Source: Laguncularia racemosa (Eukaryota > Streptophyta > Magnoliopsida > Myrtales > Combretaceae). Taken from it: 64,000 bases of DNA. The position numbers and the translations under genes are program-made. This document shows, in pieces, positions 47,031 to 60,009 of the stretch (positions are counted from its first letter, which is position 1; every line of letters begins with the position of its first letter). The stretch covers positions 6,572,001-6,636,000 of the forward strand of contig JBBMOL010000013.1 of assembly GCA_037954665.1 (NCBI GenBank). Reading direction: 5' to 3'. The notes under the pieces are model-generated. The model did not search any database and was not told the origin of the DNA. It was given only the letters and a program-made list of their open reading frames with translations.

Positions 47031-50000
47031 TGCCCCTTCAATTTCATCGTGTAAGCATCAATATGAGATTGGAATAATGACCAAGAAATGCGGTTGTAGA
47101 GAGATTCTTTGTAAGGATGTTAGCGTGCTAACGACATGTAGGGGTGTATCAAATCGGAACTTGATCGATGTTTACCACTTCTTAAACATAATGATAATTG
47201 ATATTGATATGCTTAGTGCGATCATGTGGAATAGGATTTGCTCACATATAAACCGCTCCAAGATTGTCACAACATAATATGAGTGGGCATTGAAGGGGGA
47301 ATGCCAAGTTCGCAAGCAAGGTTAGAAATCTAAGTAGATTATGCAATAACGTAAGCAACAGCTCGATATTCAGCCGTAGTGAAGCTCCGAGAGATAGTGG
47401 GTTGCTTCGTAGAGCACCATGAGATGAGGGTACATCCAAGGTAGATAGCATAACTTGCAGTGGATCAATGAGTGTTAAGGCAGCCAACTCAATCAGCATT
47501 AGGAAAGGTAATTAGAGATGTACAAGAGGTGTGAATGAGAGAAAACCTAATGTTGGTGTGCCTTGAAGATATTGAAGAACACGTTTTGCTACCTACCTAT
47601 GGACTGTGCATATATTGACTTAATTGATTTATTGCAAAGTTAATATTTGGTTAAGTGATTGTAAGATATTGAAGAGCACTAGTAATCTCATGATGGCGGT
47701 AGGGTTTGGTAAAGGTGGAGAACTAGAGGCACTAAAGTAACTGTGAGGTGATAGAGGGGTTTTGATTCGTTTAGATAGATGCATGTGATGATGTTTGAGA
47801 AGATCATGGAAAAAAATGTGCTTGTATAAATGGATACCTTGAGTAGTGGGAATGACATGAACACGAAAGAAGTGCAGAGGTTTAAGGTCTTTCATGGCAA
47901 ATTGATGGGAGAGAATGGATAAGAAGAACCATAATGTTAGAACCTTTATGTAAGATAAACATGGATGTGTCAACTTTACTTTGGCAAAACCTAAGATGTA
48001 TGAGAAAACTACTAAAACAATGGAACTAGGCTTTAAGAGCCGGTTTTTAGCCATAGAGAGACTTGTGTAGTTGAAAAACATAGTTAAGATAATGAGGATG
48101 GACAAAACCAAAAGGCTATTTCATCAAGATTGTTTTAGTGAGATGGCCATGTAGAAAAGCTTTCTTAACATCAAGTTGATGAATATCCCAATAAGAAGAG
48201 ACGACACGAGATAAGATAAAATGAATGGTGATAGGTTTGAAAACTGGGCTGAATGTTCTATATTGTTAAGATCAGTTGGGTTGAATGTTTCTATATTGTT
48301 AATATCAGCTTAATGAGTAAACCCTTAGGTAACTAGTCAAGCCTTGTGGTGCTCAATATGCCCCTTAGTGTTGTGTTTTAATTTGAATTTCTAGGTATTG
48401 CCAACGAGGTTTTAAGTAGGGGAAGGGGGAACTAGGGTTTAGGTTTTATTTTGGAGGAAAGAGTCAAACTCTTCCTTCATGGCCGTAGCCCACTTAAGGT
48501 CATGAAGAGCCACGACATAGTGTTGAGGTGTAGAAGCGAAGGTATGAGTGTGTGAAGGTTGAGAATGGTATGAGGCTTAGAAATGCTAGATTTAGAGCAA
48601 GTATGCATAGAGTGTGTAGGTTGTAGACGATTGTTGAAATGGTAGATGAGTAGACATTTCCATGCAGCATAAGAGACAAGGACTTAGAGACGTTGGAGAG
48701 GACTTAACTTGAATGATGTGTCATTGAGTGAGGTTATTAAGGACATCATTGTGAGGATGATACAGATGGGAGTGCTAGGTATCTCTAGGGACATCAAACT
48801 CAAGAAGGCACTAGGGAGACTAAGCTAGACGTAAAATGATAGGATAAAGTGGATGTTTAGTCGAATGTTGTAGGAAGAGCTTGTTGATCTAGGAGTCTTT
48901 GATAGAAAAAGAAGAGTTGTTAAAACTAACGATGCATTGGTTATCTTTACACAGTTTGATAATGGACAGGAGATTATGTGTAAGGGAGATAATGAGTAAG
49001 ACAATTTTAAGGAGCAAGTAATGACCATGAGTACGAGTTGTGAGACTGCTTGTGTGAGAGATGGATAGTACAACACCATTACCTATAAACACTATTAGAA
49101 CTAACATCAGGGGTAAGGTCAGTGAGTATGCTTGCATTCGAGGTCATGTGGTGCATGGCACCGGATTTGGAATACCTAATAGCATCCTATGATTCTCCGA
49201 TAGATAAGGCAATGAGTGATTGGGGCACATTTGTGCATACCTCATTAAACTGATGATAACGCTTAAGGTTAGAATAAATTGGTGTTTTGCAAATTTGACA
49301 AATGATTTGGGTCGAGTTTTTGGAGTAAGAAGTTATGTCTAGCGGAGGTGCTTGCCTTTGGCAAAAGGGACCTTGATTGGAGGATGGCAATTGTCGTGAG
49401 GAATGAGAAGAAGTCCACTAAGTAGTTGTGGAAGAGTGATCATGTCCCCCCGGTGTCGAGGTAACCTTAAACCTAACTACGACCTTGACCTCAAGGAGAG
49501 GAGGATGGAGCATAGGTGTGAAGAGCTGTAGGGGCTAAGATAGTGTCATTTGTACCATGGTGTTTAAGCCATTATTCATGATTTATCACTTTTCTCAAAC
49601 CTACTCAAATGTTAGAAGAACTAGAGAATTTGTGAGAGTGGTAAAGAGAGCATCATATTTGTGTAGAATGCCGCGAAATGCATGGGTAGTAAGGTTGGTC
49701 AAACTGAGAGGCTTGTTAATGGAGGTAAGCTAATCAGCAATAGTCTTGAGTTCATGAAGATAGTCAGAGGTAGATGAATTTTGTATAGAGAGGGATAAAA
49801 GAAGTTGTTTCAATTCCATCTCTTGAGTTATAGAATTGTCAAGAAATCATTGCTTAAGGAAAGCCCAGATGTCATAGATAGCTAGGATATCATGGATCTC
49901 CATAAGTAGGTTTGTTGAGATTGTAGCAAAGAGTGAAGCACATACCATATGATTTATACGAAGCCATTGAGGATAATTGGGATTGGGTATAGGATGACCA

Positions 50001-50062
50001 TTAGTAGGAAGAGTAATATTACGAGATGAAGCAAGAATGGTACCATCAATTCATTTGTACAT
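47031..50062 (-). pseudogene. Degenerate Ty1/copia gag-pol, truncated at its 5' side by the Athila element
   Basis: Read on the minus strand, copia domains appear in order. Gag lies at about 50040-49730 (NITLPTNGHPIPNPNYPQWL, KQLLLSLSIQNSSTSDYLHE). Zinc-binding and GAG-pre-integrase pieces follow at 49390-48900 (ICQICKTPIYS, GNGVVLSISHTSSL, LTHNLLSI, LCKDNQCIVSF). Reverse transcriptase is at about 48230-47800 (WDIHQLDVKKAFLHGHLTK, LSHQFAMKDLKPLHFF) and RNase H at 47500-47245, ending CCDNLGAVYM. Many frameshifts and stops break it. The reverse transcriptase lacks its catalytic YVDD segment: the frame jumps from the MVLL-like strand to LSHQFAMKDL. The 5' LTR and gag start are missing at 50063, where the Athila LTR begins. 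Confidence 0.8.
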
Positions 50063-51403
50063 TGATAAAGGCACATTTTACTCATATTTTATAGTATGAT
50101 TTATGATGAAATTCAATGGATTCTATGGAATTCATGGGAAGATGGTACTTAATAGATGTATTTTGATTATTCAGGTCTTTGAGGACTTAGATTCGAGATA
50201 TAAGAAGAGCAAATAGAAAGATGGCATGGAAAGCATTAGAAGTTAGACTAATTTTTACATCTAAGGCTGCCGGCTTTGATTTGGCTTTGGGCTGGCCTTC
50301 TTTCTGATGAATTATCTCGTCCATCCTTTGATATAAATAACCTTGTTGCAACAAAGAGAGGAGACCTTTTGCCAATTTTTCCACCTAGAAAGAGTTCTTC
50401 TGGGAGAATTTTATATTCAAGCCTGAATTGATTCAATTGAGTGGAGAGGAATCATTCGTGGGGATTGAGTTATTGATTCTTAAAGCTTTGGGGAAGTTTT
50501 GCAATTGAGGATCTTAAAACAATTGTGTTACCAGATTGGTGATCTCTAAATTGTTGATTATTTATGCAATTGAGTAATATATTATCAATTACAATGAATC
50601 GTATTGCATGTGCTTCTATCAATTGTTATTCTGTTGTCATCTCCATGATGTTCTAATTTCTTTTGGTGGGAAGGGGATGAAACCCTAGACTGGTAGAATG
50701 ATAATTGTAGTTATGCTATAGAATTATTAGGCATGTGGAATATTCATATTGTAATCTTTTTGCTATAATTCTTTGTTTCTTAATTGAATCAGATTTATAG
50801 GAACGTTGATGACTCGGAAGGGGAATTAGGGTTCATAAGAAATTCTTGATAATGAGTAATTAACATATGCGGAAGCTGAGTTAGTCACTTTTGTTTGAAA
50901 TTATCTTAATATTAATGCAATGCTTCTAATTGATTTTTCTCTAAGGGATTAGGAGAGATTGATTTGGGGTATTAGTCATTCATATAACTGGAAAGTTTAT
51001 GATTGTAAATATGAGTCCTCTATTAAATTGTATAGTGGAAGCTAATAGATTAATTTAGGGTTTTGTTAATTTCGTATGAATATCTACATGATTAAGGATT
51101 GTTATAGCATGATGGCAATTTGACTAACTTGTCTAGGGTGAATTCTTAATTCCTACCTTCTTAATTGAAAAGTTTATTTGTTCAAGATTCTCAAAATCAT
51201 CAATTTGCATTTTATTTTAGTCTTCAATCAAATAGTGAAATCAACCTTCTTTCCATTGCCTAAATATCAATTTGAGCTAGTACAAGTCTAGTACTTTGTA
51301 GTCCTCGTGGAATTGACACTTTTTTTACCACTTTATTACTTGATACGACTAGTGCACTTGCTGCAATTTACGCTCCCATTTTATAGATACTTTGAGCGTA
51401 TCA
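50063..51403 (+). repeat. 5' LTR of the Athila-type element
   Basis: It runs from TGATAAAGGCACATTTTACT to GAGCGTATCA, 1341 bp, with the TATA box TATAAATA at 50332-50339. It matches 60010-61200 up to position 51186; the last 217 bp has no partner in the 3' copy. Confidence 0.9.
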
Positions 51404-51409
51404 AGTTTT

Positions 51410-51427
51410 TGGCGTCGTTGCCGGGGA
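51410..51427 (+). other. Primer-binding site, tRNA-Asp
   Basis: TGGCGTCGTTGCCGGGGA has one mismatch to TGGCGCCGTTGCCGGGGA, the complement of the plant tRNA-Asp 3' end including CCA. It lies six bases after the 5' LTR. Confidence 0.85.
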
Positions 51428-51515
51428 CTTATAAATATTAGACCTTTTAGTTCTGTTGGTAATTTAGGCGCATTTTACGGTTTACTTTAGTGTTTGTTCT
51501 CTTTGCAGTTGTTCT

Positions 51516-53120
51516 ATGCATAGGAGTCTAAGTGCTGAATCGTTATAGTTTGATCCTGAAATTGACCGCACCTTTCATAGGTTGAGAAGAGAGAACAGAG
51601 ACAGAAGGGTAGCACAAGAAATCGAGATGGCAGGAAACGACAATGATCAGATACAGGGCCATCATAGAGCTCTTAGAGATTATACTATACCTGTTGTTGC
51701 AGGTTCAGCGATAAGGAGGCCTGCTATTCAAGCCAACAACTTCCAACTGAAGCCGTCACTCATTTAGATGGTTCAATCAAATCAATTTGGAGGGTACCCA
51801 AATGAGAGTTCTGATGATCATATAGCTGTATTCCTCCAATACTGCAACACAGTGAAGATGAACAATGTTGCAGACGATGTCATCAAATTACAGCTTTTCC
51901 CTTTCTCACTAAGGGATAAAGCTCGAGCTTGGTTTCATTCACTACCATAGGAGCCCATCACTACTTGGGCTGACCTCTTAACAAAATTTTTAAAGAGATT
52001 TTTCCCACCATCCAGAACTGCAAAGCTTAGAAGTGATATCACAAACTTCACCAAGTTTAGTGGTGAATCACTCTATGAGGCGTGGGAGAGATTCAAAGAG
52101 GCAATCAGGAAGTGCCCCCACCATGGGCTGCCAGACAATCTTCTTATTGAGATTTTCTATCTCAGTTTAGATGAGACATTGAGGTCACTAGTAGATGCGG
52201 CTTCAGCAGGTGCACTCATGGGGAAGAGTTATTTTGAAGCGAGTGCTTTGATAGAGGAGATGGCCTCCAGCACTCACAATTGGCAGAATGAGAGGAACAA
52301 GTCCAGAGTGGCATCTGTTGATGAGAGAGAGACTATCGCACAGTTAACTGCACAAATATCAACTCTCACCACTTAGGTAAGTAAACTCACTTCCACTCAA
52401 TCCTTTCACACTAAACAGGTTGCTTTTTGTGAGATGTGTTCAGGACCGCATTCGACATTTGAGTGTATGTCAGGGAATGCTTCTGCTTCATCTAGTGGTG
52501 AACAGGTGAATTATGTCAACACTTTTCAGCGGAACAACCAAGGACCCTACTCCAACACATATAATCCAGGGTGGCGTAATCACCCAAATTTTTCATGGAG
52601 GAACGACAACAACACACTCAAGTTGCCACCTAGATTTCAGAAAACAGGTCCTGCCCCAACCACTCCACCCCAACAGAGTCAATCAAAGATGGAAGAGCTC
52701 ATGTTGAGCTACATGCAAAAGATAGATACCATGCTGCAGAATCAACAAGCCACAATCAGGAATCTAGAGGGTCAGATTAGCCAAATCTCTCAACAGCTGA
52801 GCAATAGACCATCTGGGTCTTTGCCCAGCAAAACTGAGGAGAACCCCAAAGGTATCAATGCAATAATGTTGAGGAGTGGAAGGGAGTTGGAGAAAGTTGA
52901 CACACAAGATCAAACCATAGCAGAGAGTTCAGAGACAGATAAAGAGACAAAAAAGGTAGAGGAAACAAAGCAGAACTCATCACAGGTAAAACCTTATGTT
53001 CCTCCTATACCTTTTCCAGGAAGATTGAAGCAACAACAGCTGGATGCCCAATTTTCCAAATTCCTTGATGTCTTCAAGAAGCTGCAAATCAACATCCCAT
53101 TTGCAGAAGCACTTCAGTAG
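51516..53120 (+). pseudogene. Athila gag
   Basis: The reading frame starts at ATG 51516 (MHRSLSAES) and stays open in one frame to 53120 except for TAG stops at about 51549, 51765, 51948, 52374 and 53118. Gag features: LQLFPFSLRDKARAWFHSLP, FFPPSRTAKLRSDITNF, SLYEAWERFKEAIRKCPHH and LIEIFYLSLDETLRS form the capsid core. A Cys-poor region CEMCSGPHSTFEC replaces the usual zinc knuckle, then NPGWRNHPNFSWRN, a Gln-rich coiled stretch (IRNLEGQISQISQQLSN) and KPYVPPIPFPGRLKQ near the end. The protein would form virus-like particles packaging element RNA. Every stop listed is TAG at a place where related gags plausibly have Gln (CAG). Confidence 0.88.
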
Positions 53121-56100
53121 ATGCCATCATATGCTAGGTTCATGAAGGATTTACTCACAAAGAAGAGTAAGATTGAGGGGAATGAACCGGTGATGCTTAC
53201 AGGGGATGTTCAATGATCTTACAGAATGATTTACCTAATTTGCCAAGAAAACAAAGAGATCAGGGGAGTTTTACTGTTCCTTACACCATAGGCAATTTTC
53301 ATTTTGATAAAGTTCTTATTGACTCTGGTGCAAGTATAAATTTAATGCCTCTATCTATTTTCAGGAAATTGGGACTTGGAGTGTGCAAGGGAACTCATGT
53401 TACCTTGCAACTTGCTGATAGGAGCATCAAATACCCAAGAGGGATTATGGAAAATGTCCTAGTGAAAGTAGATAAATTCATCTTTCCAATTGACTTTATA
53501 GTCTTGGAGATGGAGGAGGATAAAGAGGTACCCATGATCCTTGGCAGACCATTCCTTGCAACAGGTAAAGCCTTAATTGATGTGGAACAAGGTAAGCTTA
53601 CTTTGAGAGTTATGGATGAACAAGTCACGTTTAATGTGTATGAGGCTGCAAAGAAATTTGATGACTGTAAATCCTGCTACACTATTGATATTGTTGATGA
53701 GCTTTCCTGTGAGTTCATGGAAGAGAATGCAGGTGTGGACACAGTAGAGTCGGTTCTTAGAGATTTAGATGATTGGAGTGATGATGAGGATGAACCCCAA
53801 GAAGAACGTGCTGAATAAGTTTATGAATTCAAGACTCGACACTATGAGGAGCTGGGGACCACTGAGAAGAAACCGATGTCGTCATTGACACAACCCGCGA
53901 TGCTTGAACTTAAACCTTTGCCTGGTCATTTAAAGTATGCTTATCTTTGAACAAATGATACTTTGCTAGTAATTGTTTCTTCTTCTTTAACAGATGATCA
54001 GGAGCACCGGCTCCTAAGCGTTCTAAGAGAACATAAAGAAGCCATCGGGTGGACTATTGCGGACATCAAGGGAATTAGCCCTTTGATTTGCACTTACAAA
54101 ATATTGATGGAGGCCGAGTGCAAACCCACAGCTTAACCACAGAGACGACTCAACCCTACTCTCAAGGAGGTAGTCAAGAAGGAAGTGCTTAAGTTGCTAG
54201 ATGCAGGTATTATTTATCCTATCTCTGATAGTAAATGGGTTAGTCCAGTTCAAGTAGTGCCAAAGAAAGGTGGCATGACTGTGGTAAAAAACGATGCCAA
54301 AGAATTGATCCCAACCTGTACTGTGACAGGGTGGCGAGTTTGCATAGATTATAGAAAATTGAATAATGCCACCCGTAAAGACCACTTTCCCTTACCTTTC
54401 ATTGATAAGATGTTAGAAAAACTCGCAGGGCATGATTATTACTGTTTCCTTGATGGTTATTCTGGGTATAATCAAATTCATATAGCGTTTGAGGATCAGG
54501 AGAAAACTACATTTACTTGTCCCTATGGCACTTTTGCCTTTAAGAGAATGCCCTTTGGTCTCTGTAATGCACCTGCTACTTTTCAGAGGTGTATGATGTC
54601 TATATTTTCTGACATGTTAGAGAATTTTATTGAAATATTTATGGATGACTTCTCTGTTTTTGGGAAGTCATTTGAATCATGTTTGACAAATTTAGGCTGT
54701 GTGCTCAAAAGATGTAAGGAAACTAACTTACTTCTGAATTGGGAGAAATGCCATTTTATGGTAAGAGAGGGAATAGTGTTAGGTCACAAGGTGTCAGAAA
54801 AAGGGATTGAAGTTGACAGGGCAAAAGTGGAAGTAATAGAGAAGTTACCACCACCCACTTCAGTAAAAGGAGTCAGGAGCTTCTTAGGACATGCTGGCTT
54901 CTACAGGAGATTTATCAGGGACTTCTCTAAAATCTCTAGACCTCTGTGTAATTTACTTGAAAAAGACTCTGCTTTTGTGTTTGATGAAAATTGTTTGCAG
55001 GAATTCAATATATTGAAGGAGAAGCTCAGCTCTACACCAGTGATTGTTGTACCAGATTGGGAGCTTCCATTTGAGTTGATGTGTGATGCTAGCGACTATG
55101 CCATGGGGGCAGTGCTAGGGCAAAGAAGAGGTAAGATCTTTCATGCTATATACTATGCAAGTAGAACCTTGAACGAGGCCTAGAAAAACTATGCCACAAT
55201 AGAAAAAGAGCTATTAGCAGTGATATTTGCTTGTGACAAGTTTAGGCCTTACTTGATAGGTTCTAAAGTAATAGTATACACAGATCATGCTGCTCTTAAG
55301 TATTTATTTGCTAAAGCTGATGCTAAACCCAAGTTAATTCGTTGGATTCTATTGCTGCAAGAATTTGACTTAGAAATTAAGGATAAAAAGGGAAGTGAAA
55401 ATGTGGTTGTTGATCATTTATCCCGTTTGGAATATGATTGTTTAGAACCACCCATTAATGAAAAATTCCCTGATGAGCATTTGCATGCAATAGACATCCA
55501 TGAATTACCTTGGTATGCCGACATAGTTAATTACGTGGTTAGCAAAATCATACTATATGGTTTGTCATTCCAACAGAAAAAGAAATTTTTGCATGATGTG
55601 AAGTATTATTTTTGGGATGAGCCGTATTTGTTTAAATCCTGTGCTGACCAGGTAATTAGACGATGTGTGCCTGAAATTGAACAGCTTAGCATAATACAAC
55701 ACTGTCACTCCAAAGAAATAGGAGGCCACTTTGGGGTAGAAAGAACAGCAGCAAAAATTTTATCTTGTGGATTTTATTGGCCCAGTTTGTTTCATGATTG
55801 CAGGAACTTCATTATGACTTGTGCTTAATGCCAAAGGACTGGCAATATTTCAAGAAGACATGAATTGCCACAAAACAATATTCTTGTAGTTGAGCTTTTT
55901 GATGTGTGGGGGATAGACTTCATGGGTCATTTTCCCCCTTCTTTTTCAAATAAATACATATTCTTAGCTGTTGATTATGTGTCCAAATGGGTAGAAGCGG
56001 TTGCTCTACAAACTAATGATGCTAGGGTAGTTATTAGATTTTTGAAAAAGAACATATTTTCAAGATTTGGGGTACCTAGAGCTATCATAAGTGATGGGGG

Positions 56101-56797
56101 ATCGCATTTTTGCAACAAGCAATTTGAAAACTTATTGTCAAAATATGGAGTTACTCATAAAATTGCCACCCCTTATCATCCACAGACTTGTGGACAGGTT
56201 GAGGTGTCCAATAGGAAAATAAAGCGTATCTTAGAGAAAACTGTTAATGCATCATGAAAGGATTGGTCTTTAAAACTTGATGATGCATTGTGGGCTTATA
56301 GAACAGCTTTTAAAACTCTTATTGGAATGTCCCCCTACAAGATTGTTTATGGTAAATCATGTCACCTACCTGTAGAGCTTGAGCACAAGGCATACTGGGC
56401 CATAAAATACCTTAACTTTGAGTTGCAAGCTGCAGGTGAAAAGAGGTTGCTCCAATTGAATCAGATGGCTGAGATGAGAGAGGAAGCATATGAAAATGCG
56501 AGGATTTACAAGGAGAGAGCAAAGCAATGGCATGATAGGAACATCTTATAGCGAGAGTTCTTGCCTGGTCAGAAGGTCTTATTGTACAACTCTCGATTGA
56601 AGCTGTTTCCAGGTAAGTTGAAATCCCGATGGTCTGGACCATTTGTTATTACCAATGTTTTTCCTTATGGTGTCGTTAAGTTGAAAGCAGAAGATAACCG
56701 CACTTTTAAAGTAAATGGTAGTCTTCTCAAGCATTTTTATGAAGGGTACAACATTGATAAAGAGACCACTTCTGTGGATCTGAGAAATCCATCGTGA
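53121..56797 (+). pseudogene. Athila protease, reverse transcriptase, RNase H and integrase
   Basis: One frame carries all pol domains from 53213 to 56797; it differs from the gag frame, so an indel lies at about 53195-53212. An aspartic protease is at 53310-53650 (VLIDSGASINLMPLSIF, MILGRPFLATG). Reverse transcriptase is at 54185-55020 with FPLPFIDKMLEKLAG, RMPFGLCNAPATFQRCM and the catalytic box FMDDFSVF. RNase H starts near 55080 (CDASDYAMGAVLG) and continues past a stop (YATIEKELLAVIFACDKFRP, YTDHAALKYLF). Integrase has HCH...GGHFG, a CA-stop-CQ zinc-binding remnant, DVWGIDFMGHFPP, SDGGSHFCNKQF and a C-terminal LKSRWSGPFVI. No chromodomain follows. In-frame stops: 53816, 53949, 54134, 55181, 55826, 56255 and 56549; most could be C-to-T changes. 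Confidence 0.92.
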
Positions 56798-57294
56798 GGA
56801 CCATAAAAGTCGGGCCAGCGACTATAAACTAAGCGCTTCATGGGAGGCAGCCCATGCGGAACAATGGTATACAATAGTTTTGATTTTATTTATTTTTCTT
56901 TATTTTTCTTTTTTTTTTCCAAAAAAAAAAGGAAACATGATTCAAGGCCGCTGGAAAGCTGGCGGCCTTCATTTAAACAAGGCCGGCCATTTCAACACTA
57001 AAGGCCGCTGGCCTTTAAGCAGCCTTGAGGATGGCAAATGTTTTTTTTGGAACGCCGGCCGTAAAGGCCGGTGGCGTAAAGCTCCAGGGAGCCGGCCTTG
57101 CCCATTTTCGCAGGTATATGGGTGCTTCTCTCCCTCTCTCTCTCTCTCATTCTCCCTTCTCTCAACTTCTATCCCGTCTCCCCTTCTCTCCCTCTTTCTC
57201 ACCCTCTCACACCATATGCACACACTCATTCTCACTTCATCTTCCATCATCATCTCTCACCTAGGATACATTTGTGTGGATATCCTCAACAAGT

Positions 57295-58437
57295 ATGCCA
57301 CCCAAAAAGCTCTAGCTAATGAGGAAAAAGCGTAAGGCTGCTGGATCATCATCTTTAGGACAACAGCGACATCTGCTTTCAACTCTAGAATATGCCCAAG
57401 AAAGGAAGAAAAAGCTACTTAAAACCACACTCTTGAATCATCAATACTTGGATTGGGGATTGATGCAAGAATATGGAATGGAAGAGAGAATCAAGCAGGC
57501 AGTTAAAGACAAGACCTAGTTCAAACTCTTTGTGATTAAAGAACCAACTTTTAAGGATATCACCATTGAGTTCCTATCCACTGTCAAGATAAACAAAAAG
57601 GCGAATTATTCTTACATGACCTTCCAGGCCTATGGAGAAATTCACACGATTGAATTGAAAAAGATTGGATTCTTTTTGGGATTTTATGAGGAGTCAGAAC
57701 CTGAGAACCCCTTACCCACCACTTGGCCTGAGAATATGACAGCTAAAACTTTTTGGTACCGGATAATCCGCCCAAAGGTTGCTGATTTTGTCCCCTCAAA
57801 GCCCTTAGCCACTTTGTTCGCTGCTATGGAGAGTAAGTTGCTCCATCACATCTTAGCCCACACAATCTGCTGTAAGAAGACCGGTTACAGTAAGGTGACA
57901 AGTTTTGACATGTTCTATCTTTATGGCATGCTTTCAGGTTACCACATTGACGTTGGTGTGGAGGTGGCTAATTTCTTTGATAGGCAAGTAAGAGATACAC
58001 AAACGCAATTCATCTTTTGTGGTGGTTACATAACGGCATTGTTAAAGGGTATGGGTATTTTTCAGCAACCTAATGATGATGAGGGCATACCATGTAAGCC
58101 AATCTCTGTTGGACCATTTCAGTCTTGGGGATTAAGGAAGATATCCAACAGATTAGAGCCAGCTGATACTGGAGGAGTTCATGAACTACCCCCTACTGAA
58201 GGAGCTTCTTCCTCTTTTCCTCTTCCTGTTAATGACTATGAGCAATTGAGCGCAGATATTAGGGAAATCAAAGAGGAAATCCAAGCTGAGCATAAGAAAA
58301 ACAAGAAGTTTAGGATCACTTTGGTCAGCATGTTGAAATATGCCATTTCTTGCATCAATCCAGCAGCTGCAGAGGAGATACATTATGAGACTTCTGTTGA
58401 GGAGAGTTCTGAAGAAGAAGAGGATCAAGAAAATTAA
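57295..58437 (+). pseudogene. Third (3') ORF of the Athila element, ATHILA-ORF/env-like position
   Basis: A frame of 380 codons starts at ATG 57295 (MPPKKL), with stops at 57313-57315 and 57517-57519 (both TAG), then runs uninterrupted to 58437. The start is taken at 57295 because the family form begins with a short basic, KRKAAGSSS-like, region. Visible features: EFLSTVKINKKANYSYMTF, KKIGFFLGFYEESE, FWYRIIRPKVADFVPS and MLSGYHIDVGVEVANFF, then a charged coiled stretch (REIKEEIQAEHKKNKKF) and an acidic tail (SSEEEEDQEN). This resembles the ATHILA ORF-1 protein family by pattern. The slot after integrase is where Athila elements carry an env-like gene, but I see no signal peptide or clear membrane segment, so the envelope idea is not supported here. 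Confidence 0.65.
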
Positions 58438-59995
58438 AGCTCCTAGTGGCTCTCAAGCCTCTTGTTTTGTTTCATATATTTTGCTTTGCTGATTGTATAG
58501 ACATGTTTGAGCACCCACTTGATTGGGTAGACTTTTATCCTCCGTTGTTAATATGGACCGTAGGATAGAATTCACTTTATGTTTTTATTTTTTCTCTTTG
58601 AGTTTGTGAACACAGGGTTGATCTTGACAAGATGACTCTCTCACTGATTGCATGGTGGGAATTCTCTTCTGCTGCTGCAAAACATGGATACCAGGAAAGT
58701 ACCAGTTTTTCCTTTTATATATTGATATTCCTTCCTTCTTTTGAGCTGCCTTAGGAACAGTGAAGGCACTGTTCAATATAAGTGTGGGGAAGGCATATAG
58801 GAAATAGAATTGGAATGGAGTAAATGATTGATGTGTAAAATCTGTGATTTAATCTTATGACATCCAATGCCTGAACTTTTCTGTCACTTGAATGATAATT
58901 GTCTTCAAGTATATGGCAAATTTGAGGCAAAAAAAAAAAAAAAATAAAATAAATAATTTTGTGAAAATTGTTGACTGAAATCTATATAGTTTAAAAAGAG
59001 TATTGCTGATAGCATCTGTTATGTTTTAATTGAAAATTTGGATTTGCTTTGGTGCCTTACTCACCTGCTGTTGTGATGAGAATACGAAATTAAAATCAAG
59101 TAGCAAAATCCCTATAATACAAAATTCCCCTTGTTTTTAGCTCTAGAATTGGATTTTTGAAAGTGAGTCGAGTCCTTAAGGGAAAGATAAACAGGTCTAC
59201 TTCGAGTCGCTTCTTTAGTCTTGAAAGTTGCTTTGAAAGCTTGTCAACACCTGATGAAAGAGGTAGGGGAAACTCTTCGCTTAGTGACTCCTTAAAAAAA
59301 AAAAAAATTCTTAGTTCTGTTGCAGCATTCAAACGAAATGAGTTGCCTTACTCCAATGACTTAGGTAATTGAGTTAAGAGTATCCAAACTTGAATGCTAG
59401 AGTGATGGAGAGTCCAATGGGGTCCCTTTAAAACCTGGTCACTTGGGTGATGAGCCCGGGATGTGCCAACTCAGTGATCTCACTATAGCGATAAGGGCGG
59501 AGAAGCAAAAGTTCAAAACATGAACTTATATATATATATATATATATATATAAAGAGAAGAGTTTTAGTGAATGCCAATCAATAGTACATGGGACTTATA
59601 ATAAAAAGGGAGAAAATCTAGGAAGGGAATGGATACCATATGCTTTCATTTTGTGTTGACTTGTTTAAAGAAGTGATGGGAATGATCATATACTTGCTAA
59701 TGGCCAGTGAAGTTTAAATGGGTGTTTTTCTTTATAGGATTGAGTATTTACTTTTCAGTTAAGATTCTTTTGCTAAACACTCGGGCATAAGTTTGTTTTG
59801 TTTGGATTAGATATTTAATTTTAATTATAGTACTTTAATTACATAAACCCAGTTGGTTAGAGTGGTAGGCACCGAAATTGCAAGTTATGATCTATGAAAG
59901 AAAAGATGCTTGTATTTTGTGAAAGTCATTGTTTTATACTCTAAATTTTAGATTTCGTCATTGGTTTTATTTTGTTTGAGGACAAACAAAAGTTC
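58438..59995 (+). other. Non-coding 3' region of the Athila element
   Basis: About 1.5 kb without a recognisable gene, as in other Athila elements. It contains a purine-tract-like TAAGTGTGGGGAAGG at 58778-58792, an A run at 58930-58943, TA repeats at 59528-59552 and a GC-richer piece GATGAGCCCGGGATGTGCC near 59450. The open frames at 58585-58776 and 59096-59372 are on opposite or arbitrary strands with no family match. Confidence 0.5.
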
Positions 59996-60009
59996 AAGTG
60001 TGGGGAAGT
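59996..60009 (+). other. Polypurine tract of the Athila element
   Basis: AGTGTGGGGAAGT ends directly before the 3' LTR start at 60010 (TGATAAATGC) and is where plus-strand DNA synthesis would be primed. Confidence 0.7.

Noticed and set aside
56880..57335. 151-codon open frame between integrase and the third ORF
   Set aside because: It runs over GC-rich and CT-rich repeats in the Athila spacer and has no family features.
57295..58437. Host gene of unknown function
   Set aside because: It lies between integrase and the 3' LTR of the Athila element, shares its TAG-type decay, and resembles ATHILA ORF proteins.
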